DNA of 64,000 nucleotides from an uncultured Sphingomonadaceae bacterium (GCA_947494305.1 CANLUL010000003.1:360116-424115); one strand, 5' to 3'. Counted from the first letter of the stretch, positions 26,148 through 34,966 are shown. The notes: generated by a model not told the origin, from the letters alone. Numbers and translations: made by a program.

Positions 26148-26819
26148 CTAGCTCTGCAAAATAGCATCGATCTCAGCATTGGCCTTAGCACGCAATTGTT
26201 GCTTACACGCGGTAAATCCCGGTTGCACGCTAAGCTCTTTTGCTTTGGCTACGGATTGTTCGATTAAGCTGTTCGGCATCACAGTAGCTTCAACCATACC
26301 GGCCCCAATAGCTTCATTGGGCTTTAAAAGCATACTGGAAAGCGCCAAACGCCGCCGCCAGCCCGGCTCTAGCCAATGATCCAGAACAGCCTGCGGAACG
26401 GGTGGGAAGGGAAGCCCCGCTTTCGCTTCTGGCAATCCAATTTTGTAATGGCCGCTTGCTGCGTATATCCAGTCGGCGCACAGCATCATGATTCCGCCCG
26501 CACCAATTGCGTTGCCATTGACTGCTGCGACCAAAGCGCAAGGAAGGCGATGGAGGCCAGCGCAAAAGCGATTAACGGCGGCAATCGCGCGCTCCTGACC
26601 CTGCTCATCCAGTGCCGCAGCGACTTTGGTATCCATCCCGCAGGTGAAATGTTCACCAGCCCCTGTCAGCACAATGCCGTGTTTGGGTGGAGAATTAGCC
26701 AGGCCCTTAAGCAGGGTTGCTCCTTCCTCCAACAGGTCGGCATTGAGCGTGTTACGCTCGCCATTGGTCAGGGTGATAATGAGGGTATCATCACGATTTT
26801 CAGTCAGGAAATAGGTCAC
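26148..26819 (-). CDS. Enoyl-CoA hydratase/isomerase family protein
   Basis: A 223-residue crotonase-fold protein, shorter than the usual 255-265. It retains the oxyanion regions HFTCGMDTKVAAAL and ALVAAVNGNAIGAGGIMMLCADWIYAA and the segment KIGLPEAKAGLPFPPVPQAVLDHWL. The positions that carry catalytic glutamates in hydratases are not obviously conserved, so it may be an isomerase or act on another acyl-CoA. It starts at GTG 26819, which overlaps the last base of the upstream S9 peptidase stop codon, so it is translationally coupled to that gene. Confidence 0.82.
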   Translation of the reverse strand: MTYFLTENRDDTLIITLTNGERNTLNADLLEEGATLLKGLANSPPKHGIVLTGAGEHFTCGMDTKVAAALDEQGQERAIAAVNRFCAGLHRLPCALVAAVNGNAIGAGGIMMLCADWIYAASGHYKIGLPEAKAGLPFPPVPQAVLDHWLEPGWRRRLALSSMLLKPNEAIGAGMVEATVMPNSLIEQSVAKAKELSVQPGFTACKQQLRAKANAEIDAILQS

Positions 26820-28924
26820 TAATCTTCACCCTCTTGGCCGCCTTCAACCGCAGTCCATTTCGCCATCCAGTCAAACACAGTGCGGTGCCACTGCACGCTG
26901 TTCTTTCCTTTGAGCACCCAGTGGTTCTCATCGGGGAAGATGAGCAACTTCGATGGAATTTCCATCTCCTGTGCGTATGTGAACGGCATGATGCTCTGCG
27001 TATAGGGAATGCGAAAATCCTTCTCGCCATGAATGAACAGAGTCGGCGTTTTCCAGTTCTCGATCGTATTGATCGGGTTCCATTTTTCCGGATCAGCCCG
27101 CTTCCACCAGGGACCGCCATGATCCCATTGGTCGAACCAGAGTTCTTCGGTGCTAAAGGCAAAGCTGCGTAGGTCGAAAATGCCTGCATGATTGATGATG
27201 CAATCAAACCGGTCTGGCCAGTTTCCCGCAATCCAGTTCATCATATAGCCCCCATAGGATGCGCCCAAAGCACAAGACCGCTCGCCATCAATTTGCTTAT
27301 CGATTTTTAGGGCAGCCTCAAAACCCAGCTTCAGGTCTTCGAGTGGTTTTCCGCCCCAATCCTGGTTGATGCTATCCATAAACTCCTGTCCGTAACCGGC
27401 GGACCCATGGAAATCGATCGAGACGACCGCATATCCTTGTGCGGCCATTACTTTGGGATTCCAGCGGGTAGACCAGCTATTGCCAAAACTTCCCTGCGGG
27501 CCGCCATGCACCAAAAACGCCATCGGGAGTTTGCCCGTGACGCCTTTGGGTTTGGTAATCATCCCCCAGACTTTCTCTCCATTGGCGCCTTTGAAACTAA
27601 ATCTCTGATTTGAAACCTCGTCGATTTCCGCCAGTTCGCGGCCGTTGATGTTGGTAAGTTGCGTAACGCTACCATCTGCTGACCGGCGATACAGATCAGT
27701 CGGTGCCTGCCGGCTGTTCATTGTGTAAATCAGCGATCCATCGCTGAGCGGGATGGTCGCACCAACGTTGCCTTCTCCCGTTAGCCGCGTGACTTTGCCT
27801 GAAGTGGCATCGACTTCGAAGGCAGGGTGATCAAGCACATCCTGTGTGGTGACGATCAAAGATCGACCACCTGGAGTCCATGCAATGGAACCGACCGACC
27901 GATCCCAATTCTCGGTGAGAACATTCACTTTCTCGCTGCGATCCATAACCTTGAGGACCATCTTGTCGCTCTCATAGCCGGGGCGTTTCATCGATGCCCA
28001 TGCGAATTGCTTTCCATCGGCAGAAAAGGCGGGCAGACTATCCACCGAAGGGCCGTTATGCGGCATCGGTTCAGCGCCTTTGCCTTTTAGTTCGTTCCCG
28101 TAAATTTCGAGATTGGTTGACTTGGGCTCGTTCCGATCCGCTTCCCGCAAAACGAAAACCAGTGCCTCGCTTTCACCATCACTCGCCCAGGTGATCTCTT
28201 CGCCACCGCCAAACGGCTTGGATGGACTATCGCCAACAAGATCGTCATCAACCGCCTTACCGTCTCCAGATATTTTTCCGTCTTTCAGATCAAATACGAA
28301 AATCCGGCTGTAATTGCCTGGCGTTTCCCAGCTGGACCAGTGGCGAATGAAAAGCTCGTCATATTCACGGCCAGTGCCGGGGCCAGGCTCCGCGCGGTTG
28401 CCATCATCATCGCAACCAAAATTCTCGCATGTTCTCGCGATATCTCCCCAGACAGCAATTTTTTTTCCGGATGGGGATATTTTGAAACCCGCAATATCCG
28501 TTTTGAAATTGCTTACACTGCCTATAGATTTGATTGCATCAACCTTACCGATGGCAGAAACTGGCATTCCCCATAACTGTTCGCTGCCACTTTTATCGCT
28601 TAGGAAATACAGCATCTTTCCGTCGGGAGAAAAGGATGGGCTATGCTCACTGGCATCCGGCAAATCGGCAACACGTTGGGGTGTGGCATTAGATTGCGTA
28701 AGGTCCAGAATGTGAAGGTTGGTGCTCCGTTCATAGCTTTCCGGATCGGTCTCGGTGACCGAGAAAGCCACTTGCTTTTCATCCGGTGAGACGGTCGGTG
28801 CACCAAGGCGTTTGAGCGTTGCCAAATCCTCTGCCGTCATCGGGCGGGCCATGGCCGTTGTTGCAGTAAGGGAGGCGCCAGCCAGCAGGAGCGCTCCAAA
28901 TGAAGTTTTGCAGATTTTTCTCAT
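26819..28924 (-). CDS. S9 family peptidase (acylaminoacyl/dipeptidyl-peptidase type)
   Basis: A 701-residue exported serine peptidase. After a signal peptide (ALLLAGASLTATTAMA) comes a beta-propeller of WD40-like/TolB-like blades (repeated SPDEK, SPSG, SADGK, TPGG segments, about residues 40-410). The C-terminal alpha/beta-hydrolase domain has LGASYGGYM with Ser556 as nucleophile, an Asp near 634 (HGEKDFRIP) and a His near 666 (DENHW). The length and triad are normal for S9C/S9A-like oligopeptidases, which cut short peptides or blocked amino acids in the periplasm. The downstream crotonase overlaps its stop codon, an unusual partner with no evident metabolic link. Confidence 0.92.
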   Translation of the reverse strand: MRKICKTSFGALLLAGASLTATTAMARPMTAEDLATLKRLGAPTVSPDEKQVAFSVTETDPESYERSTNLHILDLTQSNATPQRVADLPDASEHSPSFSPDGKMLYFLSDKSGSEQLWGMPVSAIGKVDAIKSIGSVSNFKTDIAGFKISPSGKKIAVWGDIARTCENFGCDDDGNRAEPGPGTGREYDELFIRHWSSWETPGNYSRIFVFDLKDGKISGDGKAVDDDLVGDSPSKPFGGGEEITWASDGESEALVFVLREADRNEPKSTNLEIYGNELKGKGAEPMPHNGPSVDSLPAFSADGKQFAWASMKRPGYESDKMVLKVMDRSEKVNVLTENWDRSVGSIAWTPGGRSLIVTTQDVLDHPAFEVDATSGKVTRLTGEGNVGATIPLSDGSLIYTMNSRQAPTDLYRRSADGSVTQLTNINGRELAEIDEVSNQRFSFKGANGEKVWGMITKPKGVTGKLPMAFLVHGGPQGSFGNSWSTRWNPKVMAAQGYAVVSIDFHGSAGYGQEFMDSINQDWGGKPLEDLKLGFEAALKIDKQIDGERSCALGASYGGYMMNWIAGNWPDRFDCIINHAGIFDLRSFAFSTEELWFDQWDHGGPWWKRADPEKWNPINTIENWKTPTLFIHGEKDFRIPYTQSIMPFTYAQEMEIPSKLLIFPDENHWVLKGKNSVQWHRTVFDWMAKWTAVEGGQEGED

Positions 28925-28965
28925 GGCTCGTGGTTTAGCACGAGCTAGCTACAGATCAATTGGGA

Positions 28966-29445
28966 TTAGTTTTTGTTGATCCGGGCGATTTCTCGCGACA
29001 CCAGTTCTTCCACCAATTGCGGCAAGTTGTCATCCAGCCACTGTTTCAACATGGGTCGCATCATTTCGCGGGTCAAATCTTCCAGTGATGTGCCATTGGA
29101 TTGGTTGGAGGCCACTTTGCGTTCTGTTCCTTCGGCAGAAACAAGTGCCGAAAGCGATTCACGCATCGCGTCGAGCTTATTCTCGTCTATCAGCCTTTCT
29201 TCCCTGCGCCGATCACCGAACACACCCCGGGCGCTGCTCAAATCTTCGTCTTGTACTTCCTCGGTAAGTTCAAGCACTTCCTCTTCTTCTACGGTCTCTA
29301 TATCGGGTACGGCTTTTAGTTTCGGTTTTGCAATTTTTTTGCGAACAGGCGCCGCATCGGCCTCAATCACTTTGTCTTCCGCGATGATGCGTTTGATGGA
29401 CGAAAGAATCTCTTCCATTGACGACTCTTTGCTTTGCTCTGCCAT
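28966..29445 (-). CDS. PopZ-like DUF2497 pole-organising protein
   Basis: A 159-residue DUF2497 protein resembling PopZ. It has the two conserved ends of that family: an N-terminal helix SMEEILSSIKRIIAED (partner-binding) and a C-terminal helical block MMRPMLKQWLDDNLPQLVEELVSREIARI (oligomerisation). They are separated by a variable, very acidic and disordered middle of roughly 90 residues. In Caulobacter PopZ builds a polar microdomain anchoring ParB and signalling proteins. ATG 29445 is preferred, with a GGGGG stretch upstream. It follows tolC on the same strand after 56 bases that contain a perfect hairpin. Confidence 0.83.
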   Translation of the reverse strand: MAEQSKESSMEEILSSIKRIIAEDKVIEADAAPVRKKIAKPKLKAVPDIETVEEEEVLELTEEVQDEDLSSARGVFGDRRREERLIDENKLDAMRESLSALVSAEGTERKVASNQSNGTSLEDLTREMMRPMLKQWLDDNLPQLVEELVSREIARINKN

Positions 29446-29467
29446 CTGCAAACCCCCAAGAATATAT

Positions 29468-29491
29468 TCTAACGACCCCGTGTTCGTTAGA
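29468..29491 (-). promoter_or_regulatory. Intercistronic stem-loop between tolC and the popZ-like gene
   Basis: Perfect 8-base arms, TCTAACGA (29468-29475) and TCGTTAGA (29484-29491), enclose an 8-base loop. On the minus strand it lies 10 bases after the tolC stop. No U-run follows directly, so it is more likely a processing, stabilising or attenuating hairpin than a simple terminator. Confidence 0.45.
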
Positions 29492-29501
29492 GACTATCGG
29501 T

Positions 29502-30968
29502 TCATTTGCTTTCGCGTGGAACCGGCAGCGGTTCTATGTCCGCTGTTTGCGCTTTGGTGTCAACGGTCCGAGTGGCTTCTGGCTCTGGATTGGGGTCACT
29601 TTGGAAGTCATATATGACATTTTTGACACGGTTATAGTTAACATTGGGATCATAGAGCGTGCCGCCATCTAATCCCAAATCACGGGCTTCCGCGCGCCCC
29701 ATTGCTGCTAACAAGCTAAATCCTGCGACATAGGCGTTGCGTCGAGCAGTGACCAATTGCACCTGGGTATTCAGTAATTCTTGTTCGGCGTTCAAAATAT
29801 CCAATATGGTTCGATTGCCTACTGTATTTTCGGCGCGAACCCCCTCGAGTGACAAAGCCGCTGCGGCCATAGCCCGCTCAGATGATTGGATCACCCGCTC
29901 TGACGCGCGCCAGCTGGAAAAGGCAGCCCGGGTTTGGGCAATGATGTTGCGCTCGGTTAAGATTTGCTGCTCATAAGCTTGACTGGATCGGGCTTGTGCT
30001 TGCCGAATCTGTGCCGACGGTCGCCCACCCTGATAAATCGGAACAGTGGCTCGAATTCCGGCTTCCGCGGTTGATTGTTCTTGTACAAAATTGGCGCCCG
30101 CAATGGCGCCACCCAATGTGCCATGAAAATTCAAATAGCGACCTTGGGCATAGGTTTCCACGCGCGGCTTTCTGGCTGCGCGCGCGCGCTTAATGTCATA
30201 TTCTGTCGCCCGGCTGCGATCTTTGGACGCCAATAGGTCGGGATTATTCGCCAATGCGACATCCGCAGCTTCATCCGGGGTTTTGGGGAGATTTGGAAGT
30301 GGCGGCGGTGGTTTTAACTCTCCAGGCACTCGGCCGACCAATGCAATATAATTTTCCTTGCTGCGGATCAGGTTGGCGCGCGCAGTTTCCAGATCGCCTT
30401 TGGCGCCTTCCAATCTAGCTTCTGATTGTGCAACATCGGTCCGCGTTAAATCGCCAATTTCAAACCGATCGCTGGTCGCTTCCAAATTGACAGCGAGCAC
30501 ACCAACATTGGCGCGGTTTAGGTCGGCAATCGCGGCATCGCGAATGACGTCCATATATGTGGCCACTACATTGCTGAACAAGCTCGATTCAGTGCCCCGC
30601 AAATCGTGTTGACCAGCATCAACCCGGGTCCTTGCCGCTCTAACGGCATTTTTGATGGCTCCACCTGCATATATCGGCACAGTAACCGAGCCGCCAGCCG
30701 TGGATTGGCGGAGCGGCGCGGTGAAGCTGTTGGCACTGCGTAGGAAATTTTCCTGAAAGCCAAAATCGCTTGTCGCATTGGGGAGGCCATCGGCCTTGGC
30801 GATTGGAACAGCCTCGTCCAATGCCCTTTGTCCAGCCCGTGCACCCGTCATAGTCGGATTAGTTTCATAGGCAGCTATCAACGCTTCACGAAGCGTATCT
30901 GCATGGGCCGGAGCGCAAACAAAAGCCGCAACCGCAGCGGTCAGAAACAGTCTGTTTTTACGCATCAT
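29502..30968 (-). CDS. tolC: TolC family outer-membrane channel
   Basis: A 488-residue outer-membrane efflux protein. A signal peptide (LFLTAAVAAFVCAPAHA) precedes the start DTLREALIAAYETNPTM. Two OEP repeats of long helices follow (RVDAGQHDLRGTESSLFSNVVATYMDV and its counterpart AAALSLEGVRAENTVGNRTILDILNAEQELLNTQVQLVTARRNAYVAGF). The TolC_I family hallmark GNRTILDILNAEQELL is clear. It forms the trimeric exit duct for type I secretion and drug efflux. The C-terminal 50 residues are a proline- and acid-rich tail. The upstream neighbour is the pcm-like gene, 21 bases away, so they are probably one operon. Confidence 0.93.
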   Translation of the reverse strand: MMRKNRLFLTAAVAAFVCAPAHADTLREALIAAYETNPTMTGARAGQRALDEAVPIAKADGLPNATSDFGFQENFLRSANSFTAPLRQSTAGGSVTVPIYAGGAIKNAVRAARTRVDAGQHDLRGTESSLFSNVVATYMDVIRDAAIADLNRANVGVLAVNLEATSDRFEIGDLTRTDVAQSEARLEGAKGDLETARANLIRSKENYIALVGRVPGELKPPPPLPNLPKTPDEAADVALANNPDLLASKDRSRATEYDIKRARAARKPRVETYAQGRYLNFHGTLGGAIAGANFVQEQSTAEAGIRATVPIYQGGRPSAQIRQAQARSSQAYEQQILTERNIIAQTRAAFSSWRASERVIQSSERAMAAAALSLEGVRAENTVGNRTILDILNAEQELLNTQVQLVTARRNAYVAGFSLLAAMGRAEARDLGLDGGTLYDPNVNYNRVKNVIYDFQSDPNPEPEATRTVDTKAQTADIEPLPVPRESK

Positions 30969-30989
30969 ACTGCCTCTCGCAAATCGGCT

Positions 30990-31643
30990 CTAAAATTCAA
31001 AACTTTTTGGCTTTTCGAAACCCGGTAAAACACAACCGCCGCAGTCAGCGAAAAATTGATAGCTAACGGTGCCACCTGCTTTACGGCCCAGGGCGAGGCG
31101 GGAAACACCCGAATCGCTGATCGCTGCAACCAGGCGGCCATTTTCTGCCAGCTGAGCCTCCAGCGCGTCTGGGACTTGCTCAACAATGCCATCGATCAAA
31201 ATAACCGAGTAAGGTCCACCTTTCTCAAAGCCATCTGCCAATTTGCCTTTTTCGATCGATATATTTTTTTCGGTAGCAAGATTAGCCTGTGCTTTTGACA
31301 CCAATTTTGCCGATTGCTCCAAAGCAATGACTGATTCGGTCAATTTGCTGACCACAGCTGCTGTATAACCAGAGGCTGCTCCGACAATCATCACGTTATC
31401 ATCATCCCGAATGTTAGCGGCATTGATTAACAGGCCGGTTGCCAGCGGTGTGTTAAGCGCGCGTCCTTCGCCTATGGCGACGCCGCGATCAGAATAGGCA
31501 ATGGACCGGTTGGCGGAGGGTACAAAGTCTTCGCGTGCAACTTCTGCCATCGCTCCGATGACACGCGGATCGCTAACATCGGTTGTTCGCAATTGCGAAA
31601 CGACCATGGCCTTGCGCATTTCTTTGAAATTTTCCTGACCCAC
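30990..31643 (-). CDS. Protein-L-isoaspartate O-methyltransferase-like protein
   Basis: A 217-residue protein of the PCMT family. It has the family start FKEMRKAMVVSQLRTTDVSDPRVIGAM, the substrate segment AREDFVP, a SAM-binding motif I MIVGAASGYTAAVVSKL in place of the canonical EIGTGSGYQ, and IEKGKLADGF plus ILIDGIVEQVPDALEAQL. The motif I departs from that of true PCMT, so repair of isoaspartyl residues is not assured; sphingomonads often carry this variant before tolC. I favour GTG 31643, with GAGGA 8 bases upstream; the frame is open to ATG 31664. Confidence 0.82.
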   Translation of the reverse strand: MGQENFKEMRKAMVVSQLRTTDVSDPRVIGAMAEVAREDFVPSANRSIAYSDRGVAIGEGRALNTPLATGLLINAANIRDDDNVMIVGAASGYTAAVVSKLTESVIALEQSAKLVSKAQANLATEKNISIEKGKLADGFEKGGPYSVILIDGIVEQVPDALEAQLAENGRLVAAISDSGVSRLALGRKAGGTVSYQFFADCGGCVLPGFEKPKSFEF

Positions 31644-31681
31644 CGAGAACGTCCTCACTGTCAAATGTTTCGTAAAATGGC

Positions 31682-31713
31682 TTTATACAACCTGTATTAT
31701 TTAAGCAATACAG
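31682..31713 (-). promoter_or_regulatory. Putative promoter and dyad upstream of pcm-like/tolC operon
   Basis: On the minus strand a -10-like TATAAA (31687-31682) lies 38 bases before the GTG start. Four bases upstream of it is a perfect inverted repeat, CTGTATT (31692-31698) and AATACAG (31707-31713), with an 8-base spacer. The dyad occupies the region between -10 and -35, where a regulator could act. Confidence 0.4.
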
Positions 31714-31845
31714 TATCTACGAAGCCTGGTTTCTATTAGACAGACTTCATTCTCCCGCCAAGTCAGTTTCCAGTTATTTTCATGTAATTACGTTTTTCGC
31801 GTAACAAATTTAGACTGTCGTTCTGTGATCCAAAAGCGTTTTGGG

Positions 31846-31874
31846 TTGACATTACTGGCAAAGGAAAGCAATTC
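31846..31874 (+). promoter_or_regulatory. Putative promoter of tRNA-Cys
   Basis: A perfect -35 TTGACA at 31846-31851 is followed at a 17-base distance by a poor -10 (CAATTC). It lies about 30 bases upstream of the mature tRNA 5' end, as expected for a short leader. The -35 is convincing; the -10 is weak. Confidence 0.4.
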
Positions 31875-31904
31875 GCGCCCCTCCACGCGATCTTCCAATG
31901 GTTA

Positions 31905-31978
31905 GGCCCGATGGCGGAGTGGTCACGCAGCGGTTTGCAAAACCGTCCACGCCGGTTCGATTCCGGCTCGGGCCTCCA
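31905..31978 (+). tRNA. tRNA-Cys (GCA)
   Basis: A 74-base cloverleaf with encoded CCA. The acceptor arms are GGCCCGA (31905-31911) and TCGGGCC (31968-31974), followed by discriminator T and CCA. The anticodon loop TTGCAAA gives GCA (Cys), and the T arm is CCGG-TTCGATT-CCGG-like. The U73 discriminator is the known identity element for cysteine tRNA. It is a single tRNA between the divergent pcm-like gene and a GGDEF gene. Confidence 0.96.
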
Positions 31979-32119
31979 AAAACCTCCCAGAGATGCGGGA
32001 TTCAGTCTGAACCTTCGGTCGCTGAATTATCTAGCAAAAACCATTATTTAGCCATTCATGGTTAACGCTGTTTTTACACTTTATTCCGTATAACGGCACG
32101 AGATGCATAAGGGGCAATC

Positions 32120-33283
32120 GTGAAATTGGAAAAGGCACAGGATTCAAGCAATTCTGCCTGGCGGCAAATTTGGACTAAAATCGCGGTGCCCGATTCCATT
32201 CGTGCTGATCTGATTACGTTGCAACATGAGCGCATTGGCGCCTTGATTCCGATTCTTTACTTCACGATCGCCACTATTGCGATTGTTGCAGCCTCGGCCT
32301 CTGGAGGCGGGTTTGACCCCATCTACCATGTTGTTTTGCCTGGTGGCTTTGTTGGCATGGGCATTTTCCGCTGCTGGATTTGGTATAGTCGCAAGAACAA
32401 GCCAGTGGATTTGGAGAAAGCTGAAAAGCATCTGCATTCAACGACTAGAATAGCAGTGGCTATGGGATTGGTCGGCGGTCTTTGGACTTTAGATGCCTAT
32501 TACGAAACAATTGAGGCAAGGCGTGTCCTGGCCCCAGTATTTATTTTCATGCTGACATTTGCCGCCGCAATTTGTTTGAGCAGTCTACCAAAAGCGGCTC
32601 TCGGCGCTATGTTGACCGCTTTGGCTCTGCCCTCGGTTGCCATGATCGTTTCGTCTGATGCCGGTATTCAGGCAATGGGAATTAGCTTGCTTATTGTATC
32701 ATTTTTAATGGCCGGATTGGTGATAGCCAATTTTGCTCAGATGGTCAGCGGCCTGCAATTGAGGCAAGAACTAGAGATTCTCGCAACTACCGATGTATTA
32801 ACGGGACTTGCTAATCGGCGGGCTTTTGGCGAGCGACTGGAAGAAGAGGTTCAGATTGCCGACCAAAAGGATAAATCTGGCGGCTTTGCGGTTTTGATGA
32901 TTGATTTGGATGGTTTCAAAAGCGTGAATGACACATATGGACATGTCGCTGGCGATGAGTTGTTGTGTGAAGTCGCCAAAAGACTGCAAAAAATCTGTGG
33001 TCATGCGCGGTCTATCGCCCGTCTAGGCGGCGATGAATTTGCCTTGATTGTTGCGGCCACCACAAACTCTCTGTTGAAAGACCAATCATCAGCGATCAAA
33101 GCGATGCTCTCTCTGCCTTATGAGGTGGAAGGCAGCCAGGTGATTATTTCTGCAAGTATCGGTTCTGCTCGTTATCCCAGAGATGGATTGGAAATTCCAG
33201 AGTTACTGCGCATAGCCGATCAGGCGCTGTATAAAGACAAATTTGGCAATACCAAACTCGGGCAAGCCGTTAGCGGCAATTAA
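32120..33283 (+). CDS. Membrane diguanylate cyclase (GGDEF)
   Basis: A 387-residue protein with about six N-terminal membrane helices (roughly residues 38-215) and a C-terminal GGDEF domain (about 225-385). The catalytic signature GGDEF is at residues 303-307 and ATTDVLTGLANRRAF marks the domain start. It should make c-di-GMP from GTP. The RxxD inhibitory site normally upstream of GGDEF is absent (HARSIARL precedes it), so product inhibition by that site is unlikely. No EAL domain is present. The GTG start has AAGGGG upstream. Its signal is unknown; the membrane part is not a recognised sensor such as MASE or 7TMR. Confidence 0.9.
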   Translation: MKLEKAQDSSNSAWRQIWTKIAVPDSIRADLITLQHERIGALIPILYFTIATIAIVAASASGGGFDPIYHVVLPGGFVGMGIFRCWIWYSRKNKPVDLEKAEKHLHSTTRIAVAMGLVGGLWTLDAYYETIEARRVLAPVFIFMLTFAAAICLSSLPKAALGAMLTALALPSVAMIVSSDAGIQAMGISLLIVSFLMAGLVIANFAQMVSGLQLRQELEILATTDVLTGLANRRAFGERLEEEVQIADQKDKSGGFAVLMIDLDGFKSVNDTYGHVAGDELLCEVAKRLQKICGHARSIARLGGDEFALIVAATTNSLLKDQSSAIKAMLSLPYEVEGSQVIISASIGSARYPRDGLEIPELLRIADQALYKDKFGNTKLGQAVSGN

Positions 33284-33411
33284 TTGGCTGAACAAAGCGC
33301 CGCCCGATGTTATCCAAAGGGCAATTTATTCCCTCTTAATCAAGCGATTAAATTCCCGTTTGCAAGCTTGCGCCGCGAGTGGCATAGTGTCGCCAAAATG
33401 GGAGAGACTGC

Positions 33412-34953
33412 ATGGCTACACAGGTCGCCGATAAGAAGGATGCGCAGCAAAGTTCTGGCATCGAATCTGTTGATGTTTTGATCGTTGGTGCGGGAATCTC
33501 CGGTATCGGGATGGCGGTGCATTTGCGGGATAAATGTCCCGGGAAATCATTTGCTCTGGTTGAACGCCGCGAAGAAATTGGAGGTACCTGGAATCTCTTC
33601 CAATATCCCGGCATTCGTTCCGATAGTGATATGCACACATTGGGCTATAATTTTGAGCCATGGACCGAGCAAAAATCAATTGCCGATGGCCCTTCGATCA
33701 TGAAATATTTGCACCGGATCAAGGACAAGCATGATCTGGAAAAGCAGATTCGATTTGGCCATAAAGTATTGTCGGCCAGCTGGTCCAGTGAGGACGCGCG
33801 GTGGACAGTGACCGCAGAAAAGTCCGATGGCAGCACCGTTCAAATCCACGCTAATTTCGTCTATATGGGCGCGGGCTATTATGACTATGACAATCCTTAT
33901 GATGCCCAGATAGAAGGCATTTCGAACTTTAAAGGCGACGTGGTTCACCCGCAATTCTGGCCCAAAGATTATGATTACATGGGCAAGAAAGTCGTCATTA
34001 TTGGCAGCGGCGCAACAGCGGTAACCATTGTTCCTGTGATGGCGGAAAAAGCGTCTCATGTCACAATGCTACAGCGGACACCCACATGGTATGCTGCACG
34101 TCCGGCGAAAGACTGGCTGGCCAATAGCTTGCGCAAAATCATGCCCGAAATGTGGGCCTATAAAATCATCCGCAAGAAAAATGTCTGGATGCAGGATCTG
34201 ACCTTTCGAATGGCGCGGGACAAACCGGAAAAAGTAATCAGCAAGCTTGAGAAGCCGCTCAAAAAAGAGCTGGGCGACAAATATAACAAGGAAGATTACA
34301 CACCGCCTTATGGTCCGTGGGAACAACGATTGTGTCTGGTTCCTGATAGCGACATGTTCAAAGCCATTGCGTCGGGCAAAGCCGATTTGAAGACAGGACA
34401 TATCGAAACGGTAACCGAAAATGGCGTTACACTGAAATCTGGTGAAACACTCGATGCGGATATCATTGTTACGGCAACCGGATTGAAGATGGCTGTGGCG
34501 GGAAAAGTCCAGTTTGAAGTGGATGGTAAGCCGGTACATTGGCCCGATCATTATTATTATAAAGGCTGCATGTTCTCCGACATTCCCAATCTGTCCATCG
34601 TGTTTGGCTATCTCAATGCCAGTTGGACGTTGAAGGCAGATATCGTGTCTGAATATACCTGCCGCGTGCTGAATCATATGGATGCTTCGGCGACGCGCAT
34701 TGCCAATCCAGTTCTGGGTAAGGAACTAGAGCAGGAAGAGCTTTTCGACTTTTCTTCCGGTTATATTCGGCGATCGCTTGATGAGTTACCGCGACATAGC
34801 ACCGCTATGCCATGGAAGCTCAATCAGGATTATCTGTATGATAAGCCTGTATTGCTCAATGACCCGATTGATGACGGGGTATTGCAGTTTTACGGTCCCA
34901 ATAGCGCCAAAGCCAACAATGAAGATGCGGAAACATTAGAGGCGGCAGAATAG
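33412..34953 (+). CDS. Type I Baeyer-Villiger monooxygenase (FAD/NADPH)
   Basis: A 513-residue flavoprotein monooxygenase. The FAD Rossmann motif GAGISGIG is near residues 25-32 and a GGTW motif (EEIGGTWNLFQYPGIRSDSDMHTLGY) follows. The type I BVMO fingerprint FKGDVVHPQFWP has F173, G175, H179 and W183. The NADPH-binding GSGATA lies near 200. These enzymes insert oxygen next to ketones or oxidise heteroatoms. The next gene is a paralogue of the same design. GGGAGAGA precedes ATG 33412. The substrate is not deducible; sphingomonads often carry several such enzymes. Confidence 0.9.
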   Translation: MATQVADKKDAQQSSGIESVDVLIVGAGISGIGMAVHLRDKCPGKSFALVERREEIGGTWNLFQYPGIRSDSDMHTLGYNFEPWTEQKSIADGPSIMKYLHRIKDKHDLEKQIRFGHKVLSASWSSEDARWTVTAEKSDGSTVQIHANFVYMGAGYYDYDNPYDAQIEGISNFKGDVVHPQFWPKDYDYMGKKVVIIGSGATAVTIVPVMAEKASHVTMLQRTPTWYAARPAKDWLANSLRKIMPEMWAYKIIRKKNVWMQDLTFRMARDKPEKVISKLEKPLKKELGDKYNKEDYTPPYGPWEQRLCLVPDSDMFKAIASGKADLKTGHIETVTENGVTLKSGETLDADIIVTATGLKMAVAGKVQFEVDGKPVHWPDHYYYKGCMFSDIPNLSIVFGYLNASWTLKADIVSEYTCRVLNHMDASATRIANPVLGKELEQEELFDFSSGYIRRSLDELPRHSTAMPWKLNQDYLYDKPVLLNDPIDDGVLQFYGPNSAKANNEDAETLEAAE

Positions 34954-34966
34954 ACTATCTTGCAAT

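Noticed and set aside
32058..32076. CtrA-like site TTAA-N7-TTTAC upstream of the GGDEF gene
   Set aside because: One mismatch from the TTAA-N7-TTAAC consensus in an AT-rich stretch; chance occurrence is likely.
34069..34677. 202-codon minus-strand frame opposite the first BVMO
   Set aside because: Mirrors a codon-biased gene; the composition is Phe/His/Arg-rich and matches nothing.
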